This document shows positions 35,776 to 43,360 of a stretch of 50,695 nucleotides of DNA, in pieces. The translations under genes and the position numbers were made by a program. This DNA is from Chloroflexota bacterium (lineage in GTDB: Bacteria; Chloroflexota; Dormibacteria; CF-121). Numbering within the stretch: the stretch's first letter is position 1; every line of letters starts with the position of its first letter. The stretch is taken from assembly GCA_005880605.1 (NCBI GenBank), contig VBIS01000081.1, positions 1 through 50,695 on the forward strand, read 5' to 3'. The notes under the pieces are model-generated. The model did not search any database, was not told where the DNA came from, and was given only the letters and a program-made list of their open reading frames with translations.

Positions 35776-36642
35776 TCAGCCCGCCATCGCCAGTGGTTCT
35801 TGCCCCGCGGGGTAGTTGACCTTGGCGCTGAAACGATAGCCGACGCCACGCTTGGTCTGGATGTAGACGGGTTTGCTGGGGTTGGGTTCGATCTTGCTGC
35901 GCAGGCGCGAGATGTGCACGCGCAGGCCCTCTTCGTAGGCTTCCTCGTCGCCCGCCCATGCCTTGGCCAGCAAGGTCTCGTTGGTGACGACCCGGCCGGC
36001 ATTACGCACCAGCAGGAAGAGCAGCTTCGACTCGGTCGGGGTCAGCGTGACCTGCTGGCCTTTGACGCGAGCCCAGTGCTGCACGAAGTTGATTTGCAAT
36101 TCCTGGTCGATGACGACCTCCGGCTGCTCGACGCCGGCGGACTCGCCGTAGCGGCGCAGCACACGCTGCACCCGGGCGACCAGCTCTTCTTTTTCAAAGG
36201 GCTTGACGATGTAGTCCTCGGCGTACATCTGGAGGCCTTCCACCTTGCTCTCCACCGCCGCCACCGCGCTCAGGATGACGATCGGGACATCGAGGTGACT
36301 CTTGATCCGGCGGCACAGTTCGAAGCCGTCCATCTCCGGCATCATCAGGTCGACGACGACCAGGTGCGGGATGCCCTCGTGGAGTTTGCGCAGCGCTTCG
36401 GGACCACTACCGGCGGTCATGACCTCATAGCCGGCGTGCTCCAGGATGCGCTTCAAGATCTCGCGCGCCATTGCATCGTCGTCGACGATCAGGATCCGAT
36501 ACCGGTTGACGATGTTTAACCCCTCTCTTCCGGCGGCCAGTGCGCGCCGCGCTGCCGACCGGCCACCATGGATTTGGACCTGCGGCTGCTGGCTCAGGTC
36601 CGACTGGAGAGCCGGCAAAGATATATGGCCCTCGTCATGCAT
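35776..36642 (-). CDS. OmpR-family response regulator
   Basis: Receiver plus winged-helix DNA-binding domain. Receiver: pocket VDDD, Asp in VVDLMMPEMDG, Lys in YIVKPFE. Wing domain ends TKRGVGYRF. It is near, and opposite in direction to, the kinase operon and may be its output. The ATG at 36642 has AAGGA upstream, but the first ~43 residues have atypical codons (ATA, TCT, TTA, AGA) and no domain. The family normally starts near NRYRILIVDDD, around 36513, where an ATC codon sits six bases after GAGAGGGG. See findings. Confidence 0.87.
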   Translation of the reverse strand: MHDEGHISLPALQSDLSQQPQVQIHGGRSAARRALAAGREGLNIVNRYRILIVDDDAMAREILKRILEHAGYEVMTAGSGPEALRKLHEGIPHLVVVDLMMPEMDGFELCRRIKSHLDVPIVILSAVAAVESKVEGLQMYAEDYIVKPFEKEELVARVQRVLRRYGESAGVEQPEVVIDQELQINFVQHWARVKGQQVTLTPTESKLLFLLVRNAGRVVTNETLLAKAWAGDEEAYEEGLRVHISRLRSKIEPNPSKPVYIQTKRGVGYRFSAKVNYPAGQEPLAMAG

Positions 36643-36663
36643 TTCCTTACGGTTCCTCTTTAC

Positions 36664-36697
36664 GATGTGATGACTCTTGTCGCGTCAGGGTCACATC
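36664..36697 (-). promoter_or_regulatory. inverted repeat before the OmpR regulator
   Basis: GATGTGA and TCACATC arms (7 bp) enclose a second TGAC/GTCA stem. It lies about 20 bases before the ATG at 36642 and could be an operator or a leader hairpin. Confidence 0.4.
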
Positions 36698-36784
36698 AGA
36701 TCGGCGCGGCCCGGACTCGAACTCACCTTAGAGAGCCTGGCTTACGGCGCTTGTTACAGACTCGTGCTCGGTTGCGCCAGGACG

Positions 36785-36816
36785 AAAAAAGGGCGCGAGC
36801 GGTGCCTCTCGCGCCC
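36785..36816 (-). terminator. intrinsic terminator in the OmpR leader region
   Basis: On the minus strand a perfect 9-bp stem (GGGCGCGAG / CTCGCGCCC) with an 8-base loop is followed by TTTTTT. It lies 143 bases upstream of the OmpR regulator start, with no minus-strand gene before it. It is either an attenuator in a long leader or the end of a short minus-strand RNA. Confidence 0.7.
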
Positions 36817-36907
36817 CCGTAAGGCAAGCCTATGGCGGGGTGGGTGGTCCCGAATCGGTCGGTCGGCCCATCCGCGCGGTCTGAGCGGCTAAAATGCGTT
36901 TCGCCTT

Positions 36908-36991
36908 GCCCGGGTGGTGAAACTGGTAGACACGCAGCTTTGAGGGGGCTGTGAGCGCAAGCTTGTAAGGGTTCAAATCCCTTCCCGGGCA
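36908..36991 (+). tRNA. tRNA-Leu (anticodon GAG)
   Basis: An 84-base class II tRNA. Acceptor arms GCCCGGG / CCCGGGC pair fully. The D-arm contains AACTGGTAGAC and the anticodon stem is CAGCT / GGCTG with loop TTGAGGG, giving anticodon GAG at 36942-36944. The T-arm has GGTTCAAATCC. The variable arm is long, as for Leu. CCA is not encoded. A TAAAAT -10 box lies at 36890-36895. Confidence 0.95.
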
Positions 36992-37005
36992 GAGCCCTTA
37001 CCGAC

Positions 37006-37518
37006 GTGAGCCTGAGCACCTTGTACCTGCGGCTGCGCTACCCGCGTCACCGCTTCGGTCCGGGCTTTGAGGGACCGTGGCAGCTGCGGATTCGCGGCCC
37101 CGGACGGGTCACCTTCGGCCGCGATGTCCGAGTACGCAACGCCTCCGGTCGGACCGCGCTCTTGACCTTCGGGCCGGAGGCGCGGATCGACATCGGCGAC
37201 CGGGTGGAAATCGACGGTGCCGGCCTGATGGCCGCCAGCATCATCGACGTAGGCGACGAGGCGATCCTCGGGCCGTGCCTGGTGGTGGATACTGATTTTC
37301 ACGCGGTCGGCCCGGCTCGTCGGCAGGAGGGCGCACCCGTCACCCGGCGACCGATCCGCATCGGACGATCCGCCTGGGTCCAGGGCAAATCCACCATCGT
37401 CAAAGGCGTGTCGGTGGGGGAGGGGGCGGTGGTGCGGTGGGGTGCGCTGGTCGCATCGGACGTCGCCCCAGGCGCGGTCGTGATGGGAAATCCGGCGGTG
37501 GACGTGTCCGGGCGCTAG
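37006..37518 (+). CDS. hexapeptide-repeat (left-handed beta-helix) acyltransferase
   Basis: A 170-residue protein with hexapeptide-type turns and the C-terminal pattern VSVGEGAVVRWGALVASDV then GNPAVDV seen in sugar O-acyltransferases (WbbJ/maltose acetyltransferase relatives). An early catalytic His is likely in VDTDFHAVG. It transfers an acetyl group to a sugar or related acceptor. GTG start 14 bases after tRNA-Leu, so it may be co-transcribed with it. Confidence 0.75.
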   Translation: MSLSTLYLRLRYPRHRFGPGFEGPWQLRIRGPGRVTFGRDVRVRNASGRTALLTFGPEARIDIGDRVEIDGAGLMAASIIDVGDEAILGPCLVVDTDFHAVGPARRQEGAPVTRRPIRIGRSAWVQGKSTIVKGVSVGEGAVVRWGALVASDVAPGAVVMGNPAVDVSGR

Positions 37519-37528
37519 CTCGGCAGGC

Positions 37529-37717
37529 TCAGGCGCCGACGACGGCGCCCTGGATGTTGCAGTAGGTGTTCCGTACCTGGTTGCCGAGAACGATCAACGT
37601 GACCAGGATCACGATGACCACCAGGCACATGATCAGCGAGTACTCGATCAGCGCTTGGCCGTTTTCGCTATCCCAGCCCATCAGGGCCCGGATCTTTGAC
37701 GCGAGGATGGTGACCAT
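37529..37717 (-). CDS. Flp/Fap-type pilin subunit
   Basis: A 62-residue prepilin: a short basic leader, then the motif GQALIEYSLI with the processing site after Gly and Glu at position 5 of the mature part, followed by a hydrophobic helix. This is the Flp type IVb pilin. No tad assembly genes are present in the window, so it is an orphan here. Confidence 0.82.
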   Translation of the reverse strand: MVTILASKIRALMGWDSENGQALIEYSLIMCLVVIVILVTLIVLGNQVRNTYCNIQGAVVGA

Positions 37718-37853
37718 AGCTTTGCTCTCGGGCAGGGGACCGATGCCGCAATCCGAGTATGAGTCCTATAACGAGCGACCGGCTAGCGAACCAACGGGTC
37801 GTTCCGCGATCGTGGCGGGATTGTGACCGATGCCAGCGACCGATCGGAAGGAG

Positions 37854-37994
37854 CTAGCGGGCGCTCGACCGCTGGACGAGGTAGGTGACGACCGCGAGGT
37901 ATTCCTCCGAATCGGCAGAGCCTACCCAGCGGGTGTCCTCGGTGGTGCGCCCGAAAAGGGCAAAGAGCTCGCTCAAGGTCAGCTTTTCAGACAT
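37854..37994 (-). CDS. small protein, tandem family member 1 (46 aa)
   Basis: A 46-residue acidic protein, MSEKLTLSELFALFGR... ending YLVQRSSAR. It shares 28 of 42 aligned residues, without gaps, with the next upstream frame (38059-38208): LFGR, EDTRWV, SADS, EYLAVV and YLVQR are common to both. Sequence conservation between the two copies supports real translation. Upstream lies an AT-rich stretch with TGTTAG repeats. I do not recognise the family. No clear Shine-Dalgarno is seen. Confidence 0.62.
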   Translation of the reverse strand: MSEKLTLSELFALFGRTTEDTRWVGSADSEEYLAVVTYLVQRSSAR

Positions 37995-38058
37995 TTTGAT
38001 ACCTAACAAATAGCTAATCTAACAGAGATACTATCACAAGAGATCGGCCTGCCGTCGT

Positions 38059-38208
38059 TTAGCGGGCGTTGTTCCGCTGAACCAGATAAAGCACAACGGC
38101 CAGGTATTCTTGCGAATCCGCCGAGGCAACCCAACGGGTATCCTCCGAGTGGCGGCCGAAGAGGGTGAAAACATCCGACATGGTGAGTCGCTGTGGCTCG
38201 TCCAACAT
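38059..38208 (-). CDS. small protein, tandem family member 2 (49 aa)
   Basis: A 49-residue protein, MLDEPQRLTMSDVFTLFGR... ending YLVQRNNAR, 64 bp upstream of its paralogue. Identical blocks with member 1 include LFGR, EDTRWV, SADS, EYLAVV and YLVQR. It begins with a short helix, has a central EDTRWVASADS segment and ends in a helix. The ATG at 38208 is chosen because the common part extends past the ATG at 38181. Two inverted repeats lie upstream (38239-38280). Confidence 0.62.
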   Translation of the reverse strand: MLDEPQRLTMSDVFTLFGRHSEDTRWVASADSQEYLAVVLYLVQRNNAR

Positions 38209-38238
38209 GGTTGTCTGGAGCGCTGGCCCCAATGAGGG

Positions 38239-38280
38239 TGAAACGACCCGCTTTGCGGGATCCTTTCACGCAGCGTGAAA
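38239..38280. promoter_or_regulatory. nested inverted repeats with GTGAAA/TTTCAC arms
   Basis: A perfect 17-bp palindrome TTTCACGCAGCGTGAAA lies at 38264-38280. Just left of it GTGAAA (38239-38244) is inverted against TTTCAC (38264-38269), and a CCCGC-TTT-GCGGG hairpin lies between at 38248-38260. It is placed between the small-protein pair (minus) and the metallopeptidase (plus). It could be an operator for either. Confidence 0.55.
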
Positions 38281-38364
38281 AGTTGGGCACAGCCAGGCAG
38301 CGGTTCATCGACGATTCTGGGGATTGCCGATTTCCGTGCTGGGTAGAATTCGGGCAGATACGCG

Positions 38365-39087
38365 ATGTTCATGCCCTTTTTCGACTGGCGCTACTTGCTG
38401 TTCGTCGCCCTGCCGATCATGGCGCTCAGCTTCCTGGCCAGCAACTGGGTCAAGCGCACCTACCAGCAGTATTCGCAGGTCCGCAGCTCGAGTGGCTTGA
38501 CCGGCGTCGACATCGCACGGCGGATCCTGACCGGGGCGGGACTTGACGACGTGACGATCCAGGTAATCGATGGCGAACTGAGCGACAATTACGACCCCCG
38601 AACCAAAACCCTGAACCTCTCAAAGGAGATCGCCCTTGGCAACTCGGTGGCATCTGAGGCCGTGGTCGCTCACGAGATCGGCCACGCGCAGCAGGATCGC
38701 CAGGGATTCTTCGCGATGCGGATTCGGTCGAGCCTGGTCCCCGCCGCCAACCTTGGCTCGCAAGCGGGACTGCTGATTGTGATCGCCGGCCTGGTCCTCT
38801 CAGCGTTCACCGGGAGCGGGATCGGTTTCTACATTGCGGTCCTGGGCCTGGCGCTCTTTGCCGCGGTGGTCCTCTTCCAGCTGGTGACGACACCGGTCGA
38901 GCTCGATGCCAGCCGCCGCGCCCTTCGCTTGCTGGCGGAGAACGGCGTCATCGTGCCGGAGGAACAGGATGGTGCGCGGCGCATGCTGCGGGCCGCAGCC
39001 TTCACCTACTGGGTGGCGCTGTTCGGGGCCCTGTTGACCTTGCTGTATTACGCGTCCCTGGTATTCGGAAATCGCCGTAGCGACTGA
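38365..39087 (+). CDS. membrane zinc metallopeptidase (YugP/COG2738 family)
   Basis: A 240-residue membrane protease: one N-terminal helix, then the zinc motif HEIGHAQQ at 103-110, two central helices (about 128-165) and one near the C-terminus. Length and order match the COG2738 family, whose substrates are unknown. The ATG at 38365 or 38371 may be used. Followed at once by rlmN. Confidence 0.85.
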   Translation: MFMPFFDWRYLLFVALPIMALSFLASNWVKRTYQQYSQVRSSSGLTGVDIARRILTGAGLDDVTIQVIDGELSDNYDPRTKTLNLSKEIALGNSVASEAVVAHEIGHAQQDRQGFFAMRIRSSLVPAANLGSQAGLLIVIAGLVLSAFTGSGIGFYIAVLGLALFAAVVLFQLVTTPVELDASRRALRLLAENGVIVPEEQDGARRMLRAAAFTYWVALFGALLTLLYYASLVFGNRRSD

Positions 39088-39217
39088 GCGCGCGGCGTTC
39101 GCCACTGCCGATCCGGCGGAGATTCGTGCGCGGCTGGCCATCGCCGGCGAAGCGCCGTACCGGGTTGGCCAGGCCCAGCAGTGGTTCTGGCAAAAGCTCG
39201 CCCCCTCGTTTAGCGCC

Positions 39218-40162
39218 ATGCGCACCTTGCCGCCGCCGGCGCGCCAGCAGCTGGAGGATTCATTTGCCTTCACCACGGTCACGCCGCAGGTGAAGCGCGT
39301 GGCCGATCACGGCCAAACGGTGAAGTACCTCTTCAGGCTGGGCGATGCAAAAACCATCGAGACGGTGGTGATGCACTACGACGCCACCACCCGGTCCCGG
39401 GCACGGACGACGATCTGCGTCAGCTCGCAGGTGGGGTGTCCGATCGGCTGCACCTTTTGCGCCACTGGCAAATCTGGCTTCGACCGAAATCTGACAGAAG
39501 CCGAGATCGTCGATCAGTTTCTCGCCGCCAGCCGGGATCTCGGTGACAAACAGCGCTCGCTCACGAATGTCGTCTTCATGGGGATGGGGGAGCCTCTGAA
39601 CAACTACGCCGCGGTCGTCGGTGCGATCCGGCGCTGGGCCCGCGAGGATACGCTCAACTTCAGCCCACGGCGGGTCACGGTGTCAACCATCGGGCTGGTG
39701 CCTTTCATCGAGCGCCTCAGTGCCGAGGGGTTGCCGGTCAACCTGGCCGTTTCGCTGCACGCGCCGGACGATGAGCTGCGCAGCAGCATGATTCCGGTCA
39801 ACCGCAAGTACCCGATCGCCGCCATCGTCGCCGCGGCCCGGGCTCACGCCGAGCGAACCGGCCGGCGCACCAGCTATGAGTACGTCCTGCTGCAGGGGAT
39901 CAACGACAGCATGGAGCAGGCACGGCGGCTGACCACGGTGATCGGTCATCGCCTCACCCATGTCAACCTGATCCCGATGAACCCGATCGACGGCAGCCCC
40001 TTGTCGCCACCATCGAAGGCGCGCGCCCAGGCCTTCCAGTCGGTGCTTCAGGGAGCGGGGATTTCGACCACCATCCGCGCCACGCGGGGACTGGACATCG
40101 ATGCGGCGTGCGGACAACTGCGAGCGCGTCAGCTCGAGCCGGCCGCGACCTCACCGGCCTGA
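39218..40162 (+). CDS. rlmN: 23S rRNA / tRNA adenine-C2 methyltransferase RlmN
   Basis: A radical-SAM enzyme. The iron-sulfur cysteines are Cys74, Cys78 and Cys81 (CPIGCTFC), and a conserved C-terminal cysteine lies in DIDAACGQ. It methylates A2503 of 23S rRNA and A37 of some tRNAs. From the first canonical start the protein has 314 residues. The frame is open upstream to 39038, and those ~50 residues read like the normal RlmN N-terminus (IRARLAIAGEAPYRVGQ, then QWFWQKL), giving the usual length. No ATG, GTG or TTG occurs there. See findings. Confidence 0.9.
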   Translation: MRTLPPPARQQLEDSFAFTTVTPQVKRVADHGQTVKYLFRLGDAKTIETVVMHYDATTRSRARTTICVSSQVGCPIGCTFCATGKSGFDRNLTEAEIVDQFLAASRDLGDKQRSLTNVVFMGMGEPLNNYAAVVGAIRRWAREDTLNFSPRRVTVSTIGLVPFIERLSAEGLPVNLAVSLHAPDDELRSSMIPVNRKYPIAAIVAAARAHAERTGRRTSYEYVLLQGINDSMEQARRLTTVIGHRLTHVNLIPMNPIDGSPLSPPSKARAQAFQSVLQGAGISTTIRATRGLDIDAACGQLRARQLEPAATSPA

Positions 40163-40671
40163 TGCGTAAGCCGATCGCCGGTATCTTTTTCGACGCGGGC
40201 AACACCCTGCTCGTCGAGGAACCTGGGAAGCACCTGTGGGAAATGGCGATCACTCCTATCCCCAATGTGCTCGAGGTCCTGACCACGCTCAAGCGCCGCT
40301 ATCGCCTGGGAGTCATCTCTAACACAGTCGGCTCGGGAGACGCCGAGCTCACCGAGGCCCTCGACAAGGCCGGCATCCGGCGGTTGATCGACGCCCTGGT
40401 CACCTCGCGCGATTTCGGAAAAGCCAAGCCCGATCCCGCCATCTACGCCGAAGGCGCCCGCCGGCTCGGCGTCCCGCTCGATGAGACGGTGATGGTCGGC
40501 GACCGGTTGGACACGGATGTCGCGGGCGCGCTGCATGCCGGCATTCCGGGGATTTGGCTGCGGCATCCCGGGGCGATCGCGATCCCGGGGATCGCCCCGA
40601 GCCATATCATCGACGGCCTGGCCGAACTACCGGCTTGGCTTGAGGCCACTTCCGTGCCGGATGGTCGATGA
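40162..40671 (+). CDS. HAD-superfamily hydrolase
   Basis: A 169-residue HAD-like phosphatase. Motif I is FDAGNT, so the second Asp of DxDxT is Gly. Motif II is in VISNTVG, motif III Lys in KPDPAIY, and motif IV VMVGDRLDTDV. The motif I change removes the general acid and may slow phosphate hydrolysis; some subgroups share it. The substrate is unknown. The ATG overlaps the rlmN stop (TGATG). Confidence 0.82.
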   Translation: MRKPIAGIFFDAGNTLLVEEPGKHLWEMAITPIPNVLEVLTTLKRRYRLGVISNTVGSGDAELTEALDKAGIRRLIDALVTSRDFGKAKPDPAIYAEGARRLGVPLDETVMVGDRLDTDVAGALHAGIPGIWLRHPGAIAIPGIAPSHIIDGLAELPAWLEATSVPDGR

Positions 40672-40773
40672 AGGAACGCCTGCCAGGCGTCGATATACTC
40701 AGAGAAGCCCGATGAAACGAGTCCTCCCGGCCAGCTCAAATCGGCCAAGTTCGATCTCGCGGGCAACGTCAAG

Positions 40774-41460
40774 ATGACGTTCCCGGCAGAGCTGGGCAAG
40801 CAACTCGGGCAGATCGGAGCCGCTTCCGGATCGATCGCGCTCGACATGACCGGCAACGGCGAGGCGCAGTTCCCCGATCGCTACCACGCCGTCATCAATG
40901 CCAAGATGTCCGGGCTGTCGCTGGCCACCGAAGTCGTGGTTGCCAGCGGCAAGGCCTACGTGAAAAATCCGCTCAGCGGCAAATGGCAGGTCTCGGCGCA
41001 ATCGGGCGGGATCACCGGCCAGCTCAGCCAACCCGACCCGCTCTCCTACGAGCAGCTGCTCAAGAACGTCAAGTCGATCAACGACCTGGGCGACACGACG
41101 CTCAACGGCACCGCCGTCCATCACTACCAGCTGATCCCTGATAAGGAGAAGCTGCTCGCCGCCCTGGATAACGCCGCGGCCAAGAACGCGCAGGCGCTGG
41201 CGGCGATCAAACAGGTCCTCGACAGCGGCACCATGACGGTCGAGGTCTGGTTCGGCAAGGACGACCACCTCGTCCGGCGCGTCAGCACCGACGCGGACTA
41301 CACCATCGACCTCAATCAGTTGCTCGGCTCGCTGGGCGCGCCCGCGCGGTCCGGAAGCCAGCTGCCCGCCGGGTCCACTATTCACGCCACGGCGCACGTG
41401 GTCATCACCTACCACGACTTCGACTCGCCGGTGACGATCAGCATCCCGACCGTTTCGTAG
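40774..41460 (+). CDS. LppX/LprG-like lipoprotein, N-terminus damaged
   Basis: A 228-residue protein with the beta-sandwich pattern of LppX_LprAFG lipid-binding lipoproteins (LSGNVKM-like opening, repeated strands). As written it has no signal peptide. Just upstream an ATG with a purine tract (40712) begins MKRVLPA, typical for a lipoprotein signal, but that frame is two bases off the LprG frame, so the signal and lipobox are missing. This suggests a deletion with a frameshift. The remaining protein would stay in the cytoplasm. The end overlaps the rpe start by one base (TAGTG). Confidence 0.7.
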   Translation: MTFPAELGKQLGQIGAASGSIALDMTGNGEAQFPDRYHAVINAKMSGLSLATEVVVASGKAYVKNPLSGKWQVSAQSGGITGQLSQPDPLSYEQLLKNVKSINDLGDTTLNGTAVHHYQLIPDKEKLLAALDNAAAKNAQALAAIKQVLDSGTMTVEVWFGKDDHLVRRVSTDADYTIDLNQLLGSLGAPARSGSQLPAGSTIHATAHVVITYHDFDSPVTISIPTVS

Positions 41461-42101
41461 TGCTGATCGCTCCCTCGCTCCTATCGGCGGATTTCAGCCG
41501 GTTGGGAGAGGAAGTGGCCGCCCTCGAACAAGCCGGTGCCGATTGGGTGCACTTCGACGTGATGGACGGGCACTTCGTCCCCCCGATCACGATGGGGCCG
41601 CGCACCGTGGAACACTGCCGGCACTACGCCAAGCTGCCCTTTGACGTTCACCTGATGATCGAGAACCCGGAGCGCCAGATCGACGCCTTTCGTGACGCGG
41701 GCGCTAACACGGTTTCGATCCACGTGGAGGCGACCCGGCACATCCATCGGGTGCTGGAGAGCATTCGTCAGGCCGGAATGCGCCCCGGCGTGTGCCTCAA
41801 CCCCGGCAGCCCGCTGGTGCTGGTCGAGCCGGTGCTGAAAGACGCCGACCTGCTGGTCATGATGTGCGTCAACCCGGGCTGGGGCGGGCAGAAGTTCATC
41901 GACGGCAGCGCAGAACGCATCAAAGCGGCGCGGGCGTTACGCGACCGGTTCAACCCCAAGCTGGATATCGAGGTCGACGGTGGCGTCAATGCGCACACCG
42001 GCCGGCAGGCGATCCAGAGTGGGGCCACGGTGCTTGTCGCGGGGAGCTTCGTCTTCAGCCACCCCCAGGGCGCCAAGGCCGCGATCCAGGAACTGCGCTA
42101 A
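41460..42101 (+). CDS. rpe: ribulose-phosphate 3-epimerase
   Basis: A 213-residue TIM barrel. It has the family signatures IAPSLLSADFSRL at the N-terminus, HFDVMDGHFVP and MCVNPGWGGQKF; metal ligands are the His and Asp residues of these motifs. It interconverts ribulose-5-phosphate and xylulose-5-phosphate in the pentose phosphate pathway. The GTG start overlaps the previous stop. Confidence 0.94.
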   Translation: MLIAPSLLSADFSRLGEEVAALEQAGADWVHFDVMDGHFVPPITMGPRTVEHCRHYAKLPFDVHLMIENPERQIDAFRDAGANTVSIHVEATRHIHRVLESIRQAGMRPGVCLNPGSPLVLVEPVLKDADLLVMMCVNPGWGGQKFIDGSAERIKAARALRDRFNPKLDIEVDGGVNAHTGRQAIQSGATVLVAGSFVFSHPQGAKAAIQELR

Positions 42102-42103
42102 AG

Positions 42104-42721
42104 CTACTCGCTGGTCGGCATGTGCAGGTACATCGACTGGATGCCGACGCGGCCCGGTCCGGTGAAGCGGTTCCAGACCATGTTGCCGCCGCCACCGAAG
42201 ATGCCGGTCTTCAGCCCGAACATCTGCACATCCATGCGCACCGTTTCGTCCCGGTAGACCCAGCCACCGGGCTCGATATCGATCTGCTCGTTCTGCGCCA
42301 GCTCCTTCTCGAAGACGTTGCCATAGCCGTGCAGCCAGAGCACGCCCTCCTGGTGCGAGGCGCTGAAGCGGTCCACGAAGAATCCGGTCGAACCGAGCAG
42401 CATGTTGCTGACGCCCTTCACCCGGTTGAAGGTGTAGTCGAGGTTGCCGGTGGCCGCGAGGAACTGATGCTCCCGCACCAACACCGCCTTGCCCGGCAAC
42501 AGATGCAGTGGAAAGAGATGACCGGCGCCGTCACGGGAAAACGCGATCTCGCCAGGCCCCTGCGCTTCGGTCAGGAAGATCGGCATGCCCGCGACCATCC
42601 GCTTGAAGGCGCCCTTCATCGCCCGAATGCCGATGTTCAAGGGGGGGTCTTTCCAGAGCACGACGTGGTGCTCGAAGTAGATTGGGACCGTGCCGTCGAG
42701 CCAGGTATGCAGCACCGGCAC
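42104..42721 (-). CDS. AIM24-family protein
   Basis: A 205-residue AIM24 (TIGR00266-like) beta-barrel protein with typical GAMVYM-like strand order, LPGKAVLVREHQFL and the FGGGGNMVWNRF loop. Function is unknown; the family includes yeast mitochondrial Aim24. The GTG at 42721 is the first canonical start, but the open frame upstream, QLLPSKLEDGQAPGIRYRIDGE, looks like the normal N-terminal start of the fold. See findings. Divergent from the next gene with no spacer. Confidence 0.72.
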   Translation of the reverse strand: MPVLHTWLDGTVPIYFEHHVVLWKDPPLNIGIRAMKGAFKRMVAGMPIFLTEAQGPGEIAFSRDGAGHLFPLHLLPGKAVLVREHQFLAATGNLDYTFNRVKGVSNMLLGSTGFFVDRFSASHQEGVLWLHGYGNVFEKELAQNEQIDIEPGGWVYRDETVRMDVQMFGLKTGIFGGGGNMVWNRFTGPGRVGIQSMYLHMPTSE

Positions 42722-42792
42722 CAGCTCGCCATCGATCCGATAACGGATTCCCGGGGCCTGCCCATCCTCGAGCTTGCTGGGAAGGAGTTGAG

Positions 42793-43347
42793 GTGGCTTC
42801 TGTGCGGATCAGCGGGCGGTTGGTGCCCGCCGACGTACGCCTGGGCCAGATGGCGGTCACCCTGGTCGTGAGTATCGCGCTCTTCCTGCTGGCACTACAC
42901 GTCCCGTCCTTCATGGCGGCCGGGGCCGACATCAGCGACAGTGCCCAGCGTGACTATGCCGCCAACATCTGGCAGGAGACGCAGACCAGCCTGGCCATGG
43001 TCGCCGTCGTCCTACCGTGGCTGGTCTACGCGCTCCTCTGGCAGGGCGCCCCCTGGGGCCGGCGCATCCTGCTGGTGATCGCCACCGCCGGCGTGGTGCT
43101 CACTACCTGGTTTGCCCTCCTGAGCGCCCAGAGCTATGCGGCGTTACCCCAGCAGGTCTCAGGCGTTGTCGACCGCGTCGAGGGGCGGGTGATCGCCCTG
43201 CGCGATGGCGCCAGTTATTACCTGGTGCTGTCGGACCGCGAGCTCAACACCGATCGTTCGTGGCTTCGCGCCGGCGCCAGCGTCACGCTCTGGGTCTCGC
43301 CCCGCGGCCACGTCGGTTCAGTCAGCGCCCTGGGCACCGGCCAGTAA
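42793..43347 (+). CDS. membrane protein, unknown
   Basis: A 184-residue protein with three predicted membrane helices (about 23-40, 66-84 and 93-112) and a C-terminal soluble beta-rich domain (VSGVVDRVEGRVIALRDGAS). No family was recognised. The GTG at 42793 has AAGGAG five bases upstream. Confidence 0.62.
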   Translation: MASVRISGRLVPADVRLGQMAVTLVVSIALFLLALHVPSFMAAGADISDSAQRDYAANIWQETQTSLAMVAVVLPWLVYALLWQGAPWGRRILLVIATAGVVLTTWFALLSAQSYAALPQQVSGVVDRVEGRVIALRDGASYYLVLSDRELNTDRSWLRAGASVTLWVSPRGHVGSVSALGTGQ

Positions 43348-43360
43348 CGGGGGGCGCGAC

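Noticed and set aside
36690..36785. Possible minus-strand tRNA (GAGTTCGAGTCC T-loop-like sequence and a partly matching GGCGC/GCGCC acceptor)
   Set aside because: The T-stem does not pair, the acceptor has two mismatches, and no anticodon arm fits with a T33 and the right spacing. It is not a functional tRNA.
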